Positions 46,217 to 57,231 of a stretch of 64,000 nt of DNA are shown piece after piece. The stretch comes from Rusavskia elegans (Eukaryota > Ascomycota > Lecanoromycetes > Teloschistales > Teloschistaceae): assembly GCA_011316305.1 (NCBI GenBank), contig SAUG01000018.1, positions 186,001 to 250,000 on the forward strand, given 5' to 3'. The position numbers were made by a program, and so were the translations under genes. The notes under the pieces are model-generated. The model ran no database searches. It saw only the letters and a list, made by a program, of their open reading frames with translations, and had not been told where the DNA came from. Numbering within the stretch: the first letter of the stretch is position 1; each line of letters begins with the position of its first letter.

Positions 46217-47272
46217 ATGGCCCGCCAGAGGTTCCTGCTACTCGCCCTACTCTCACTCGTCATAACCATCGGGAAAAGCTCCCTGGGGGACAACACTGAT
46301 TGTGCAGACCATAGTACATACCACGTCAACGCAACAACTTCAACCGAATTGCCCTCCTCCTTCAAGCCCACGTTCGGCCCTCTATCAAATGGCTCCTATC
46401 ATTGGACTTGGACTCTGGCAACAGAAACATATGACACGAGATCCTCCACCACTTCTATTCGACAAGCGTTGTGGCTGAACGTCCAGCCTCGGCTTGACCT
46501 CCATGCACCAGATCTAGGCCATCTTGGCTGCGGCCTCGTGGTGCATGGTCTTAAGCCGGGCGTTCTCGAGAAGGCGTCCAAGCAGCAGAGTGGGACCTGC
46601 ACCAACATACTCAGCTCGACCTGTATCACCGAATTGATTGACGGTACCACTGCTTATGCCGCGATGCTCTCTTCCTCCAGCTTTGTTGGTATCACCGAAA
46701 TCTGTCAAGAATTCAAGACTCTCGGAGGAGAATGGAAGACTCTTGGTGTGACGTCGAAGTGTTCGGATGATTTGGCAGATGACGCTTGGATCCAATCCTT
46801 CCGTAAGTTCCTCGGAATTTGCCCCGTCCACTTCTCGAACACTGCAGCGACATGTACGAGAGGCATTACTAGACTAACGAGACCATCAGCTTTTGCCTCT
46901 CCTGAGCTCCCTTCTTCCCTGACTTGCACCCCTGAAAACAACGCCTCTGCTCCACCTGTCTCCTGGGGTACTTCAACTTACTCAAGTCCAAACTTCACCA
47001 GCTACGACAATCTTACACGGTCCATGACACCGCTCATATCCATTATGTTTGAAAACCATACTACAGATAGCAACACGACACTGGGCTATTCGCAGAGCCA
47101 GCTCTCCTGTTTGCGTCCTACTGTTGTTGACGGAAGCCGAGTACCCACGACGCCTCTGACCTCAGGAGACGGAAAGATGGGCGGGGCGGGCAGAACGGGT
47201 AGGACGGGCGGAACGGCACTTTTCCTTACGGTGCTCGTTGGGATCCAGGGCATTGCGAGGGTATATGCGTGA
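46217..47272 (+). CDS. Putative GPI-anchored secreted protein
   Basis: Two exons, 46217-46802 and 46890-47272, give 322 residues. The 87-nt intron (GTAAGT, ACTAAC branch, CATCAG) is a multiple of three and leaves an open frame if retained, so a longer isoform is possible. An N-terminal signal peptide (M-A-R-Q-R-F-L-L-L-A-L-L-S-L-V) and a C-terminal Gly-rich then hydrophobic tail (G-G-T-A-L-F-L-T-V-L-V-G-I-Q-G) fit GPI anchoring. There are many N-glycosylation sequons (N-A-T-T, N-G-S, N-F-T, N-H-T-T) and several cysteines. No known catalytic domain seen. Confidence 0.65.
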   Translation: MARQRFLLLALLSLVITIGKSSLGDNTDCADHSTYHVNATTSTELPSSFKPTFGPLSNGSYHWTWTLATETYDTRSSTTSIRQALWLNVQPRLDLHAPDLGHLGCGLVVHGLKPGVLEKASKQQSGTCTNILSSTCITELIDGTTAYAAMLSSSSFVGITEICQEFKTLGGEWKTLGVTSKCSDDLADDAWIQSFRKFLGICPVHFSNTAATCTRGITRLTRPSAFASPELPSSLTCTPENNASAPPVSWGTSTYSSPNFTSYDNLTRSMTPLISIMFENHTTDSNTTLGYSQSQLSCLRPTVVDGSRVPTTPLTSGDGKMGGAGRTGRTGGTALFLTVLVGIQGIARVYA

Positions 47273-48419
47273 AAATCGCGAAGGAGCTAATTCGAATTCA
47301 CAGGACGGCTGAAGAATTTCTTTCCGAAGTCAGTGCAGCATGCGATGTCCTTCGGTTGGGTGGTGCTGTCAAGGCGAGCATGTTTAACGTGGCAACCATC
47401 GTGGAGGAGGACTGGCATTTAGAGTGGCTTTGCGTGGAAGCAGACTGATTACAAAGCATCATCAATAAATCAATTGCAGATATCAATTCAGCGTGCAAGC
47501 CGGTAGTTATTGCTAGAATATACTGATAAGCTGTAGAGAAATGGCAAGAAAAAGGGTCTGGTATATGGTATCGGGCGAGAAGAAGTTGTCCCCAAATTAT
47601 GGCCCGTTGAAGAACATTCGTTTGCCACCACAAGAACTCATTCGAACTGCGGCTGGTAGCGGTGAGCACGCTTTGAAAAGAATCAAGACCTAATCAGTTC
47701 GTACCTGGATGGGGAACATAATCATTGACGATAGCCCCAGCGTTTAGATAACAGTCAAGCCACCCATTCCGCGCCTTCTTCACAACGATCGCAACCTCAA
47801 CGACTGAGATGGTTATAGTGTCCGGCAGCCGACTCTTCCAAGCTCCTTGTAACCAACCTCCGCCGGACACTCCTCCACGTTCTCTCCAAACTCAATACCA
47901 GTCTCTACTCCATCTCCTCGGTAGACCCAGCATCAGTGTCTCGGAGCTTAGTCTTTGTATCTGGAACTCCGATCTCTACAAAGTTAGCATCAGTCTTTCC
48001 ACACCCAGGCTCGGTCTTCCGAATCTCACCAGTAGCATCAGTATCACTCTCTTCTTTGGTAGATAGGTGCTGCCTCCAACTCGATGTCTCAAACCGTCTC
48101 GATCTGCAGGTGGTTTGAGGAATGGCATATATTGTCTCTCTGGTCTAAAGCGGTGCTGGAGAGACCGGGTCTTTCGTTGTGATCGTTACGCGCAGCAGGT
48201 TCTGTTACAATTCGAATCTGCTTATGATCTGGAGGAAGCTCTCTGCTCTCGCGTCTGCTGTGACTTCGACTCCTCCCTAGTACTGGTGGTGGCTGTTGAG
48301 GTCACCGACGATGATATATTGTTATCCACTGCGTTTTTGGAGGATTTCGGTGAGATCCGCCAGGGCTGAGGAAGTGGTTGATGCCGGTTTGTTGCATTTT
48401 CTGTGAGTGTTAATAACGG
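47273..48419. other. Intergenic interval
   Basis: No supported gene; short frames only. Confidence 0.3.
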
Positions 48420-48840
48420 CTATTCCGGCGACTGGTAATTGCTCTTGATAGTGGCTGTTCTAATGTCTCTGGTGATGAACTCGTAGCTGAACTGGCTCTT
48501 TGGTACTTTGCATTGGAGACCGATATTTCCAAAGCCGAAGCAGTTATTAAACTGCTTCTGCTGTCTTGCGAGGTCATATCCTACGCAATGGTAAAGCTCT
48601 CCCAATCGGTGCATCCCGTAATTCATTGTCCTGTTGACCAACCCTATGGTCCGGAAGGCAATGAACCCCGAGCTGATCCGTCATCTTTTTGCGTCGTCCT
48701 TGAGTCATTCGACTTGGGCTACATCCTCTGGATTAAACTCGTCCAATGTCTTTCCACTCCAGGGCATTGGCCGCGACGATTGCCTCAGCGGTACCCCTGA
48801 CGCTACGGGCCTTTGCGATTAGCATCTTGAACCTGAATAC
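48420..48840 (-). pseudogene. Decayed protein-coding fragment with RIP-type stops
   Basis: The minus strand reads as a coherent protein: A-N-A-L-E-W-K-D-I-G, then E-F-N-P-E-D-V-A-Q-V-E, then S-S-G-F-I-A-F-R-T-I-G-L-V-N-R and M-N-Y-G-M-H-R-L-G-E-L-Y. It is interrupted by a one-base frame change after W-K-D-I-G and by two TGA codons where CGA would fit (C-to-T). The family is not recognised. No intact start or end. Confidence 0.5.
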
Positions 48841-49049
48841 CACGGGCGGCCACTGAAAAGGCGCTGGAGTGTCCAGATTGTAACCCTTACCTTCGCCTGG
48901 ACAAGGATCTCCACGTCTTCGATGTAGAGGGTGTAATCTCGACCTCACCTCTTGAGTTGCTTAGACGAGATAACTCGCTTTCGGCATTCCCCTCCAGCTA
49001 TAGGTTGGGCTCAGAGTTAACAAGAGTATAACCTCGTAGTCGTAGCAGA

Positions 49050-49803
49050 GGGTCAGTGGTCGAAACTGCGAAAACTGTGTTTCCCCCCGGAACAAGTCAT
49101 GGTAGTCTACAAGGGCATATCTATATCGTCTACTGGACTATCCCCCGAATATCTACCGACGACGAGTTCTGGAACATCTACCAAGCTCTTGAATCAAAGA
49201 TCATCACGCTTAGGCCCACCCCACACGGCACCAGCAGGGCAATGTTCACCATTATGCCCTGCAACGACGCCTCAAGGAGCGACCGCCGAATACGACACGT
49301 TCTCCTTCGGAAAGAATTTTCCGACGCGGGCTGGCAAGCCACTCCTCGAATCCATGGCCCAAGTACCAGACTTCTACTTCCACGTCATCGAACAGATTAA
49401 AATGGACAAATAGTCCAACTCCCGCGTCGTATATATAAGTGACGCCGCTCATGCTCCTATACTGATAGTTGGTTGCGGTACCACGTTGGCCATCGCCGGA
49501 GCATACCTTCTCGCAGGCGAATTGAAGAAGCTCAACGACGGCAAACATCCCGCAAAGGCGCTCGAAGCGTTCGAAAACATCTTTCACCGACATGTTGTGG
49601 AGTGGCAGAAAGTTCCCAAGTTTTTCCCGGATGTTGCGCACCCGGAGACGGCGTGGAAGCGGTGGGTGTTCCAGTGTTTCATATCGGGAGCTTCGGCGCT
49701 TGTGATGATTCCGTGGGTGAGGAGTTGGGCGCCGGATGACAGTAAGGATTATGAGTTCCCGTTACCAGGGTACCCCAGATTCGATCGGCAAAGCGCGGAA
49801 TGA
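49050..49803 (+). pseudogene. C-terminal half of a FAD-dependent monooxygenase, disrupted
   Basis: The best-kept part (49414-49803) reads S-D-A-A-H-A-P-I, then G-C-G-T-T-L-A-I-A-G-A-Y-L-L-A-G-E-L, the late FAD-binding signature of the PheA/zeaxanthin-epoxidase-like monooxygenases, followed by H-P-E-T-A-W-K-R-W and a normal end at 49803. Upstream, P-H-G-T-S-R-A-M-F and V-P-D-F-Y-F belong to the same family but lie in two frames. A TAG at 49411 sits where the family has a Trp (K-M-D-K-stop), a G-to-A change. The N-terminal Rossmann half is absent. A relic, not a functional gene. Confidence 0.75.
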
Positions 49804-50194
49804 GATAGGAAAGAGAGAAAGAAAGAAAGAAAGAAGCGCGGATTCGCCAAGTGGAGAATCACTGAAGGCACTATAAGGGTCAGATAGATAGTCGTGTACG
49901 TATAAATTGGTATAACAAACACCCAAGAGCTGTTCTCCAAGTACGCTCCTTATCTGTGGAGCTCACCGACGACTCTTGGTAAGGTAAAGCCGACTCTGCT
50001 CCACAGGCGGACGCCGGTGATAGTGATCACAAGGCCTATCTTGTGGGAGAGCATTGCGTCGAAGATTCGCAGCAATTCGCGTATATCGCCCCTAACAAGG
50101 CTTCTCTAGCATCATTGAACTTCGCTTGTAGCCTGGCAATCTTTCTTCAGTTGTTTAGCTAAGCTTTTCGACATGCGCGCCCGGAGACACTGCC

Positions 50195-51319
50195 TCAGCC
50201 TATTAACTTGACAGCGATGACCTGACGAAGCGCCTCGATGATGAAGATTGCTTTAAAAGGCGTATGGCGCAGGATGTTCAATTCCAAAACGCTTGCGCCA
50301 ATTCGACGGTTAGTACTACATCGAAGTGTTTGGTCTTGCTCTACCTGCAATGCCTTGATCTCTGATGGTGCTCTGTACACCGTAGAAACTGGATTAACAA
50401 CCCTCCGTAATACACGAGCAAGAGTGACCGTGCTGGCGACGTATCCCACGGCTTCCGCCTTTTCATACCGTATAATTATCTGGTGTGTGTAACATTCACT
50501 TCCTCTATTTACTACTTCAGCATATGCCGCGCTTGGGGAAATGATCGTGAGGGTTAAGCTGGGCGGAGTAGACCATGCAATATGAGGACTCGGTAGCGAA
50601 ATGCCTGATATATATCTGAGCTTCGAGCGTTGCTGTCAGTCTCCTGTAGCTATCCACAGAAGCAGAGAGATCAATCGATTCCTTTCTGCTAGAAACGCTA
50701 GAACAGTAGGCAGCGATATGAGCATGTCGCGAAGCCTCTAAATACAGGTTGCCGATTGGCAAAGAGTGAAGGGTTCTTCCAGGGTCAAGGTGTGTACTGT
50801 GAATTCTGATTTCAATGACTTCTCGCCATCGGACCGAACGAACACCACCTTGGAGCCGAAACTGGTGTGGATAATGTTAATTGCCTTGCGAAAGACGTCA
50901 GTTGCTTCACCCTTTCGTCGATGTGTAAAGACCAAATGAAAGTCCTCTTCAGAACATGCGAAGTGGGAGAGCCACTCTTATTTATCCAGAGCAGGATCGA
51001 ACTGCATTAGATCGTAGTGATTCGAAGGAAAGGCTTGTCAAATGATTTCATCTTCACTGGTGAGCGAGAGACGATGCGATGTGCCAATTCACTGCTGTTC
51101 CTGATTTGACGGCTGCGAATGCTGCTGGTTTGTCTGTGATAGTCTCAGTATTATCCTCTGCCAAATAATGACCGCCATGACGTGTAACGAAAAACAGGGT
51201 TTTACCGCCAGAGCCCGCAGTACGTCCCAAGGATGAACCTCGATCTTCTGGATGTGGGTTGCGTTCGCAACGCTGATGGTATCATAGATGAAGTCCATAA
51301 GCTTGGAATAGGATTCGTT
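50195..51319 (-). mobile_element. Old Ty1/copia-like remnant, downstream part (little RIP)
   Basis: The minus strand beside the left insertion site reads N-E-S-Y-S-K-L-M-D-F-I-Y-D-T-I-S and W-D-V-L-R-A-L, consistent with the middle of a fungal copia-type gag. Then follow fragments of integrase: H-L-V-F-T-H-R-R-K-G-E-A-T (about 50940-50900) and S-F-G-S-K-V-V-F-V-R-S-D-G-E-K-S-L. Stops and frame changes are frequent, large parts are missing (protease, reverse transcriptase), and base composition is ordinary. The matching 5' part lies at 60362-60625, on the other side of the inserted 9-kb element. Confidence 0.55.
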
Positions 51320-51324
51320 CTGTT

Positions 51325-51459
51325 TGTTAAAAGGAATCCTTGATCAATAAAGCTATCTAGGGGGCAGAGCGCCTATTTATATACAGGAGTAGGTAGCTGG
51401 TACCTAAACCTACCTAGAAGGTAGTTAGAGTATAACGAGTTCGCTATTAGCTTATAATA
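51325..51459 (-). repeat. Left LTR of the copia element
   Basis: About 135 bp, matching 60226-60361 with C/T and G/A differences only by eye. The end GCTTATAATA corresponds to GCTCACAACA in the right copy, showing RIP in this copy. Confidence 0.8.
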
Positions 51460-53875
51460 TTCCCTTTAATTAGAATACTTTATACCTGAATCCTAGACTT
51501 ATTCTAGCCCGAGTTCCTTAATAAATTTTATAAACGCCTTCCCTATAAATAGTTTTATAAAACTATCGGCGGCTTCGTCTTTAGTAGATATAAATTATAG
51601 TTTAATTTTATTTTCTATAACTTTTTTCCGAATAAAGTAGTACTAAATTTTAATATACTTAGTTCTACTATAGTATATTAGATTTTCGGTAAAAATAATA
51701 GTACTTTTATTATTAGCTTAGATAGTTATTTACTAAAACCTATTATTAAATCCGAATTTATTAAAAAGGCGGCGTATTTAAAAGACTTTATTAACTACTT
51801 TAAAAGCTACTATATATTCTACTTTATAGCTAGAAAAAAAATTATATTCTATTATTTAGAGTTCTAGCTAATTACCGCTCTACCGAGTTTATAGAAGTAG
51901 CTTCTAGTAGATTTTTTATTATTATCGCGTACCTAATTAGTATCTATATAGCCTAAAAGATCTTTTATTCGATAAATAAATTCTAAATCTAGCTACTTTT
52001 TAAAATACCTAAAGATTTATTATATAATAGTCTAGTAGGTATCTATAGGATTAGCCGAAAACTATAAAATTTATAAAACTATAAAAGCGATATCCGGGCG
52101 GGTATTTAATATGAAATATATAAAGGACCCGATAGTAGATTAGTACTACTATTTTTATATATCTAGCGCTTCGAATTTAAGGGGTATAAATTCTAGGATA
52201 AAGTTTAAATCTATTAATATTAAACTACTATTAAAACTTAGTATATTAAAATCTTTAAAGATTTTCTAGAAGTAGGTTTTCTAGTTAAATTTAATAATTC
52301 TATTTAAGCGGTTATAGATAACTTTAAAGCTAAAGTAATAGGTAACTAGGCCGAAATCTAATATCTAGAAACGTTCTAATAGCTTCTATTTAAAAGTTAT
52401 AATTACAGGCTTATTAGCGCCGAAAAGTAAAAGGTCGTTAATATAGATAGCGATATAGATACTAGTCTTTTTATTATAATAAATACTTAGATTTTTAGAA
52501 ATAGCTATATATTCTAGTAATATTAGGAAATCCGTAAAAGTTTTAAATTAGATATAGAGTATTTATTTTAGATTATAGAAGACTTTATTTAATTTAAATA
52601 CTATATTAGGCTACTCGAATCTAGTAGATATTTTAATATAGACTTTATTATCTAGGTTTCTATAGAGGAAGGCGGTTTTAATATCTATTTATTCGATTTT
52701 CTAGTTATTCCGGACGGCTATAGCGAATAGGGTTTTATAGATTATTAGTTTAACTACTATAGCGAAGGTTTCGTTAAAATTAATTCTATAATATTACTCG
52801 AAACTTCGGATAACCTAGCGAGCTTTATAGTAGATAATTTTCTTTCTAAAACTACGCTTTAGCTTATAGATCTATTTACTACCGAAAATTCTCTAGTATA
52901 TAGACCTAATAATAAACTTCTAGGTTTTATTATTATTAAATAATTTAAATTCTTCGATTATTCTAGAATCCTATATAGATATTTAAGCGGAGGCTTTAGC
53001 TTTTTTATAGCTAGTAGGCTCTATAGGATTTAAATCGATAGGATTACTAAAAATTTCTTCGGCGAGGGTTTAATAGGCTTCGATACTAGTAAGGAGAATA
53101 GAGATTAATATTACTAGGTCTCTATCTTGGTTTTTAAGGCGGAAGATAGCTATTTAGATATCGACTAAAATATAGTAAAGTTCAGGGTTTTACTAATAAT
53201 CTATAAATAATATTTAATAATATAGAATCTATAACCGGGTCCTTTTATTTATAGTTTTATTATAGTTAGAGTCCTTTTCTAGAGACCTTTTCTAACTATA
53301 ATAGGATAGGTTTCGGGGGTTATTTACTAGTAATCTTCTAGGGGTTCTATCTAATATAGGTACTTTATAGTTAATACTAATATCTAGAATAATTCTTTTA
53401 TTAAAGCGGTAGTTATCTTTATAGAATCTAATATCGCGAATAAGCTCTACTTTCTTTTTAATTAGGTTAAATATTCGATATTAATTCGTTCTACTATAGC
53501 CTAAGAGTATATATTTTTTTGCTTAATTATTAAATTTCTTAAAAGTATTATAGTTAGTTATTTTATAGCTAGTACTACCGACGACCTAAAAGTAACTAAA
53601 GTCTAGTTTAAATTTATTTTAGGTTTCGAACGGGATAATTCCTTTAAAAGTATTTATTAGTAATCTATTTAAAAGATATACTTTTATATAGACTATTTTA
53701 GGCTATAAGTTAATATTTAGATTAATATCTTTAAAAAGTACTTTTATACCGTCCTAGATTATTAATATAGAACGTTTAGTAAACCCGTTCTATTCGGGGT
53801 TATAGAGTACTATCGGTTTATATTTAATACTATAAACTTTAGTAATACCTTCTATAATTTTAGATATAAATTCCC

Positions 53876-54285
53876 TATTACGTCCGCGACTCTATAGAGG
53901 TTCTATAAAGGGATTAGTCAGGCAAGCGAGCCTAATTATCTATAGCCGCCTATAGCCGATATAGCCGCCTTTCTAGATAGGACTTTTAATAGACAGCTAC
54001 CTGTCGGCCTTTATAGCTACTTTTACTATATATATCGTTTATTACTCCTATAGATAGTTTCTTTTAATAGTCGTTAATATAATTATTAAATATGTTTCTA
54101 CTATTCTCTTTTTAACTATTTCGTAACAAAGATACCTTATAATATCGTAACCGTACTTCTATAGCTATATAGGATTAATTATAATAATCTATACTAGAAT
54201 TCCCTTACTATTTAATAGCTCGGACTACGTCTATAGCTATAGCTAGGCTCGAATATAACGCCTTTTAATATATAAGGACGTTATA
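53876..54285 (+). repeat. Left LTR of the nested element
   Basis: 410 bp, closely matching 56822-57231; differences seen are transitions. It contains repeated GCC-TATAG-CCG-like blocks (near 53944-53970). Confidence 0.8.
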
Positions 54286-56821
54286 CTTTAATAACTTACT
54301 ATATTAGTCTCGTTATCTCGATCTATAGATCGAAGCGATACTATTAAAATAGTAATACTAAATATTTATAAAGGAAATAAAGGATCCTTAAAGCTATAAA
54401 TTATTTAGATAAATATCTATTTTAAATTATATACGAACTAGTTTCCGAATAAAATAGTTAAAGTTTTATTTATAATATTATATCTAAATAGGGCTGCCTT
54501 TAATTAGGTATAGCCTCGAATAGAAGATTATTTCGATAACCTAGAAAGATAGAAAGAAAATAAAATATTATAGATCTTCTATACCTTCGGTAATCTTATT
54601 ACGGCTATAAAAGAAGCCTTCGGAAATAATAATAAGGATAGAATAATAGAAAGGAAACTAATAGTTCTAAAGTAGTAGAAGTTAATAGCTATCTATATTA
54701 TTTAGTTTAGAATATTAGTTTATAAAATAGATTAGAAAGACTTAGTTTTAAAAGCTTACTTCTATAAAGGATTCTAGATAAAAGTTAAAAAAGCTATAGT
54801 AATAATTAAAAAACTAGATTTATTAGTAGATCTAATTAAATTTATAATAAAGATTAATACTAAATAGTATAAAATATATTTAGATAAATAGGCGTTTAGT
54901 AAAATAGGACCCGCTAAAAAAAAGCCTAAAAGAAATCTAATAAAGCTCGATACTACTAAAACTAAAAGATCGAGAACTAAAGTTTATTACTTATATAGAA
55001 AAATAGAATACCTTAAAAGAAATTATCTAACTAAAAAGGTAACTAAAGTAATTAAATACTTTTTTAAAATAATAAAAAAACTATTCTATAAATATATAGT
55101 AAAAAGCTGGTTAGCCTATTATAATAATATTTACTCTATCTATTTATCGGATAAAGTAGGAATAGGATATTACTCTAAAAAACTAAAAAAAGCGTAGAAA
55201 ATAAAGCTAATAATTAATTTTAAATTATATAAAACCGAAAAACCCCTTATAGTAGCGCTTAAAATTAAAATCGGAAGTTAATAAATAATAGTCCTTATAA
55301 ATAGAAAGGAAAATAATAAAATTATAAAAGGATTTTATAATAAGATTAAAGGATATCTCTATAAATAAATAATAAAAGATAATAGAATCCCCGATATCGA
55401 AATTAAAATAAAGAATAGATTAATTAAAATAATAAGCTTTACTATTATCGAAAGTTAAAAGAGTTATATTATTTTAGGAAATAAATAGAAAGAATCGATT
55501 TTAAAAAAACTAATAGAAAAAAGTACTATAGATAAGAAAATAGAACTATAGATAATATATTTACTAGCCTATAAAAACCTTTTATATAAAGAAATAGACG
55601 TTTTTTTAGTAATAAATTATAATAATATTATAGAATTAGATAAAAGCTTTAAAAAAGGCGGAGAAGTTTAGGATATAAAAATTTAGAAAGAATATTACTA
55701 TCTTTTTTAATAACTTACTAAAAAATATAATAAGAATAGAAAAATAATCTAATAGCTTTAGATAAACTATATTAGGAAAATATACTAGAATATAGTTAAA
55801 ACTATAGATAAAATCGAATACTATAAACTAAACTAAATAAATTAGAATAAAAGAATACCGGATCCGGTATTTAGTATATAATCTAGAAATAAAGAGTTCG
55901 ATTAGTATCTATCCTCGTTATTATAGAATAAAATAGTTACTAAAGAATAAAATTTAGTAGAACTATTAGAGGAACCGGAAATAACTTATAATATAAATAT
56001 ATAAACTAGTTACGAAACTAAGAATAGAAAAGCCTTTAACTAGACTTTTTTTAGATACCTACGCTTTCTATAGATTAAGAGAAATTAAAATCTCTTAAAA
56101 ATTAATCTAGATTATCCGAACCTAAACTAGGTATTAATTTAATAGAAGCTTTTTATACGGCTAGTATAAAACTAATAGAAGAGTAAAATATAACCGGATT
56201 ATTAAATTTATTAAGCCGAAATAATACGCGTTACTTCTAAATAATAAAATTATTTTTACGTTTATCTAAAACGCGATAATAAGTAATAAAATATTTTTAT
56301 TTACTAAAAAGTCGGCGGAAATCCGATTCCTAAATTAAGCGCTTATTACGAATTTCCTTTTCGGAATTAAAAAAGGATTCGATATAATAATAAGCCTTAG
56401 AATATTTATTAAAAATACTAGCGATATTAGAATAAAGTTTATTTTTTTTATCTTTAAAACGCTTCTCTATAAAGGTTAGCGAAATAAAAAAAATAAAGAA
56501 TTAATATATAGGTAGTATTAGATATTAGAAGATTATATAATTTCTAAACCCGAGTATATTTACTATAAGTATTACTACTAACCTCGATTTTATATTTTTT
56601 TTAAAGGATTATAGGTATATAGAAAATAAGGAAAAGATATTATAACTCCTTTTAATTAAATACGACGAAAGGATTTTAAGCGATTTCCTCGTTGAAAACG
56701 TATAGTAAATATATTAAGAGATAGAATAGAGAAAGAAAGAAAAGAAAAAAAGGAAATATACTCTTTTTATACCCCGTAGAAGGAATTATACGCTAGGTAA
56801 AAAGCGATATAAAGGGGGCCG

Positions 56822-57231
56822 TATTACGTCCGCGACTCTATAGAGGTTCTATAGAGGGATTAGTTAGGTAAACGAGCCTAATTATCTATAGCCGCTTATA
56901 GCCGATATAGCCGCCCTTCTAGATAGGACTTTTAGTAGATAACTACCTATCGGTTTTTATAGCTATTATTACTATATATATCGCTTATTATTTCTATAGA
57001 TAGTTTCTCTCGTTAGTCGTTAATATAATTATTAAATATATTTCTACTATTCTTTTTTTAATTACTTTATAATAAAAATACTTTATAATATTATAACCGT
57101 ACCTCTACGGCTATATAGAATTAGTTTTAATAATCTATACTAGGACTCCCTTACTATTTAGTAGCTCGGACTACGTCTACGGCTATAGCTAGGCTCGAGC
57201 GTAACGCCCTTTGATATACAGGGACGTTACA
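56822..57231 (+). repeat. Right LTR of the nested element
   Basis: 410 bp partner of 53876-54285, ending GGGACGTTACA; it keeps CA at its end where the left copy has TA. Confidence 0.8.

Larger units (their letters stand above)
53876..57231 (+). mobile_element. Nested 3.36-kb LTR element with gag-like coding only
   Basis: LTRs of 410 bp lie at 53876-54285 and 56822-57231 (both start TATTACGTCCGCGACTCTAT, originally TG). The target duplication is TTCCC/CTCCC (53871-53875, 57232-57236), differing by one C-to-T. Only about 2.5 kb lies between the LTRs. The plus strand there reads as a degraded gag with D-Y-F-D-N-L-E and a zinc-knuckle-like Y-Y-L-Y-R-K-I-E-Y-L-K-R-N-Y-L (RIP-changed C-x2-C-x4-H-x4-C). 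I see no convincing reverse transcriptase or integrase, so it was probably non-autonomous (gag-only type). Heavily RIP-mutated. Confidence 0.75.

Noticed and set aside
49810..49835. GAAA-type microsatellite considered as a repeat feature
   Set aside because: Only a few units; ordinary low-complexity sequence downstream of the monooxygenase relic.
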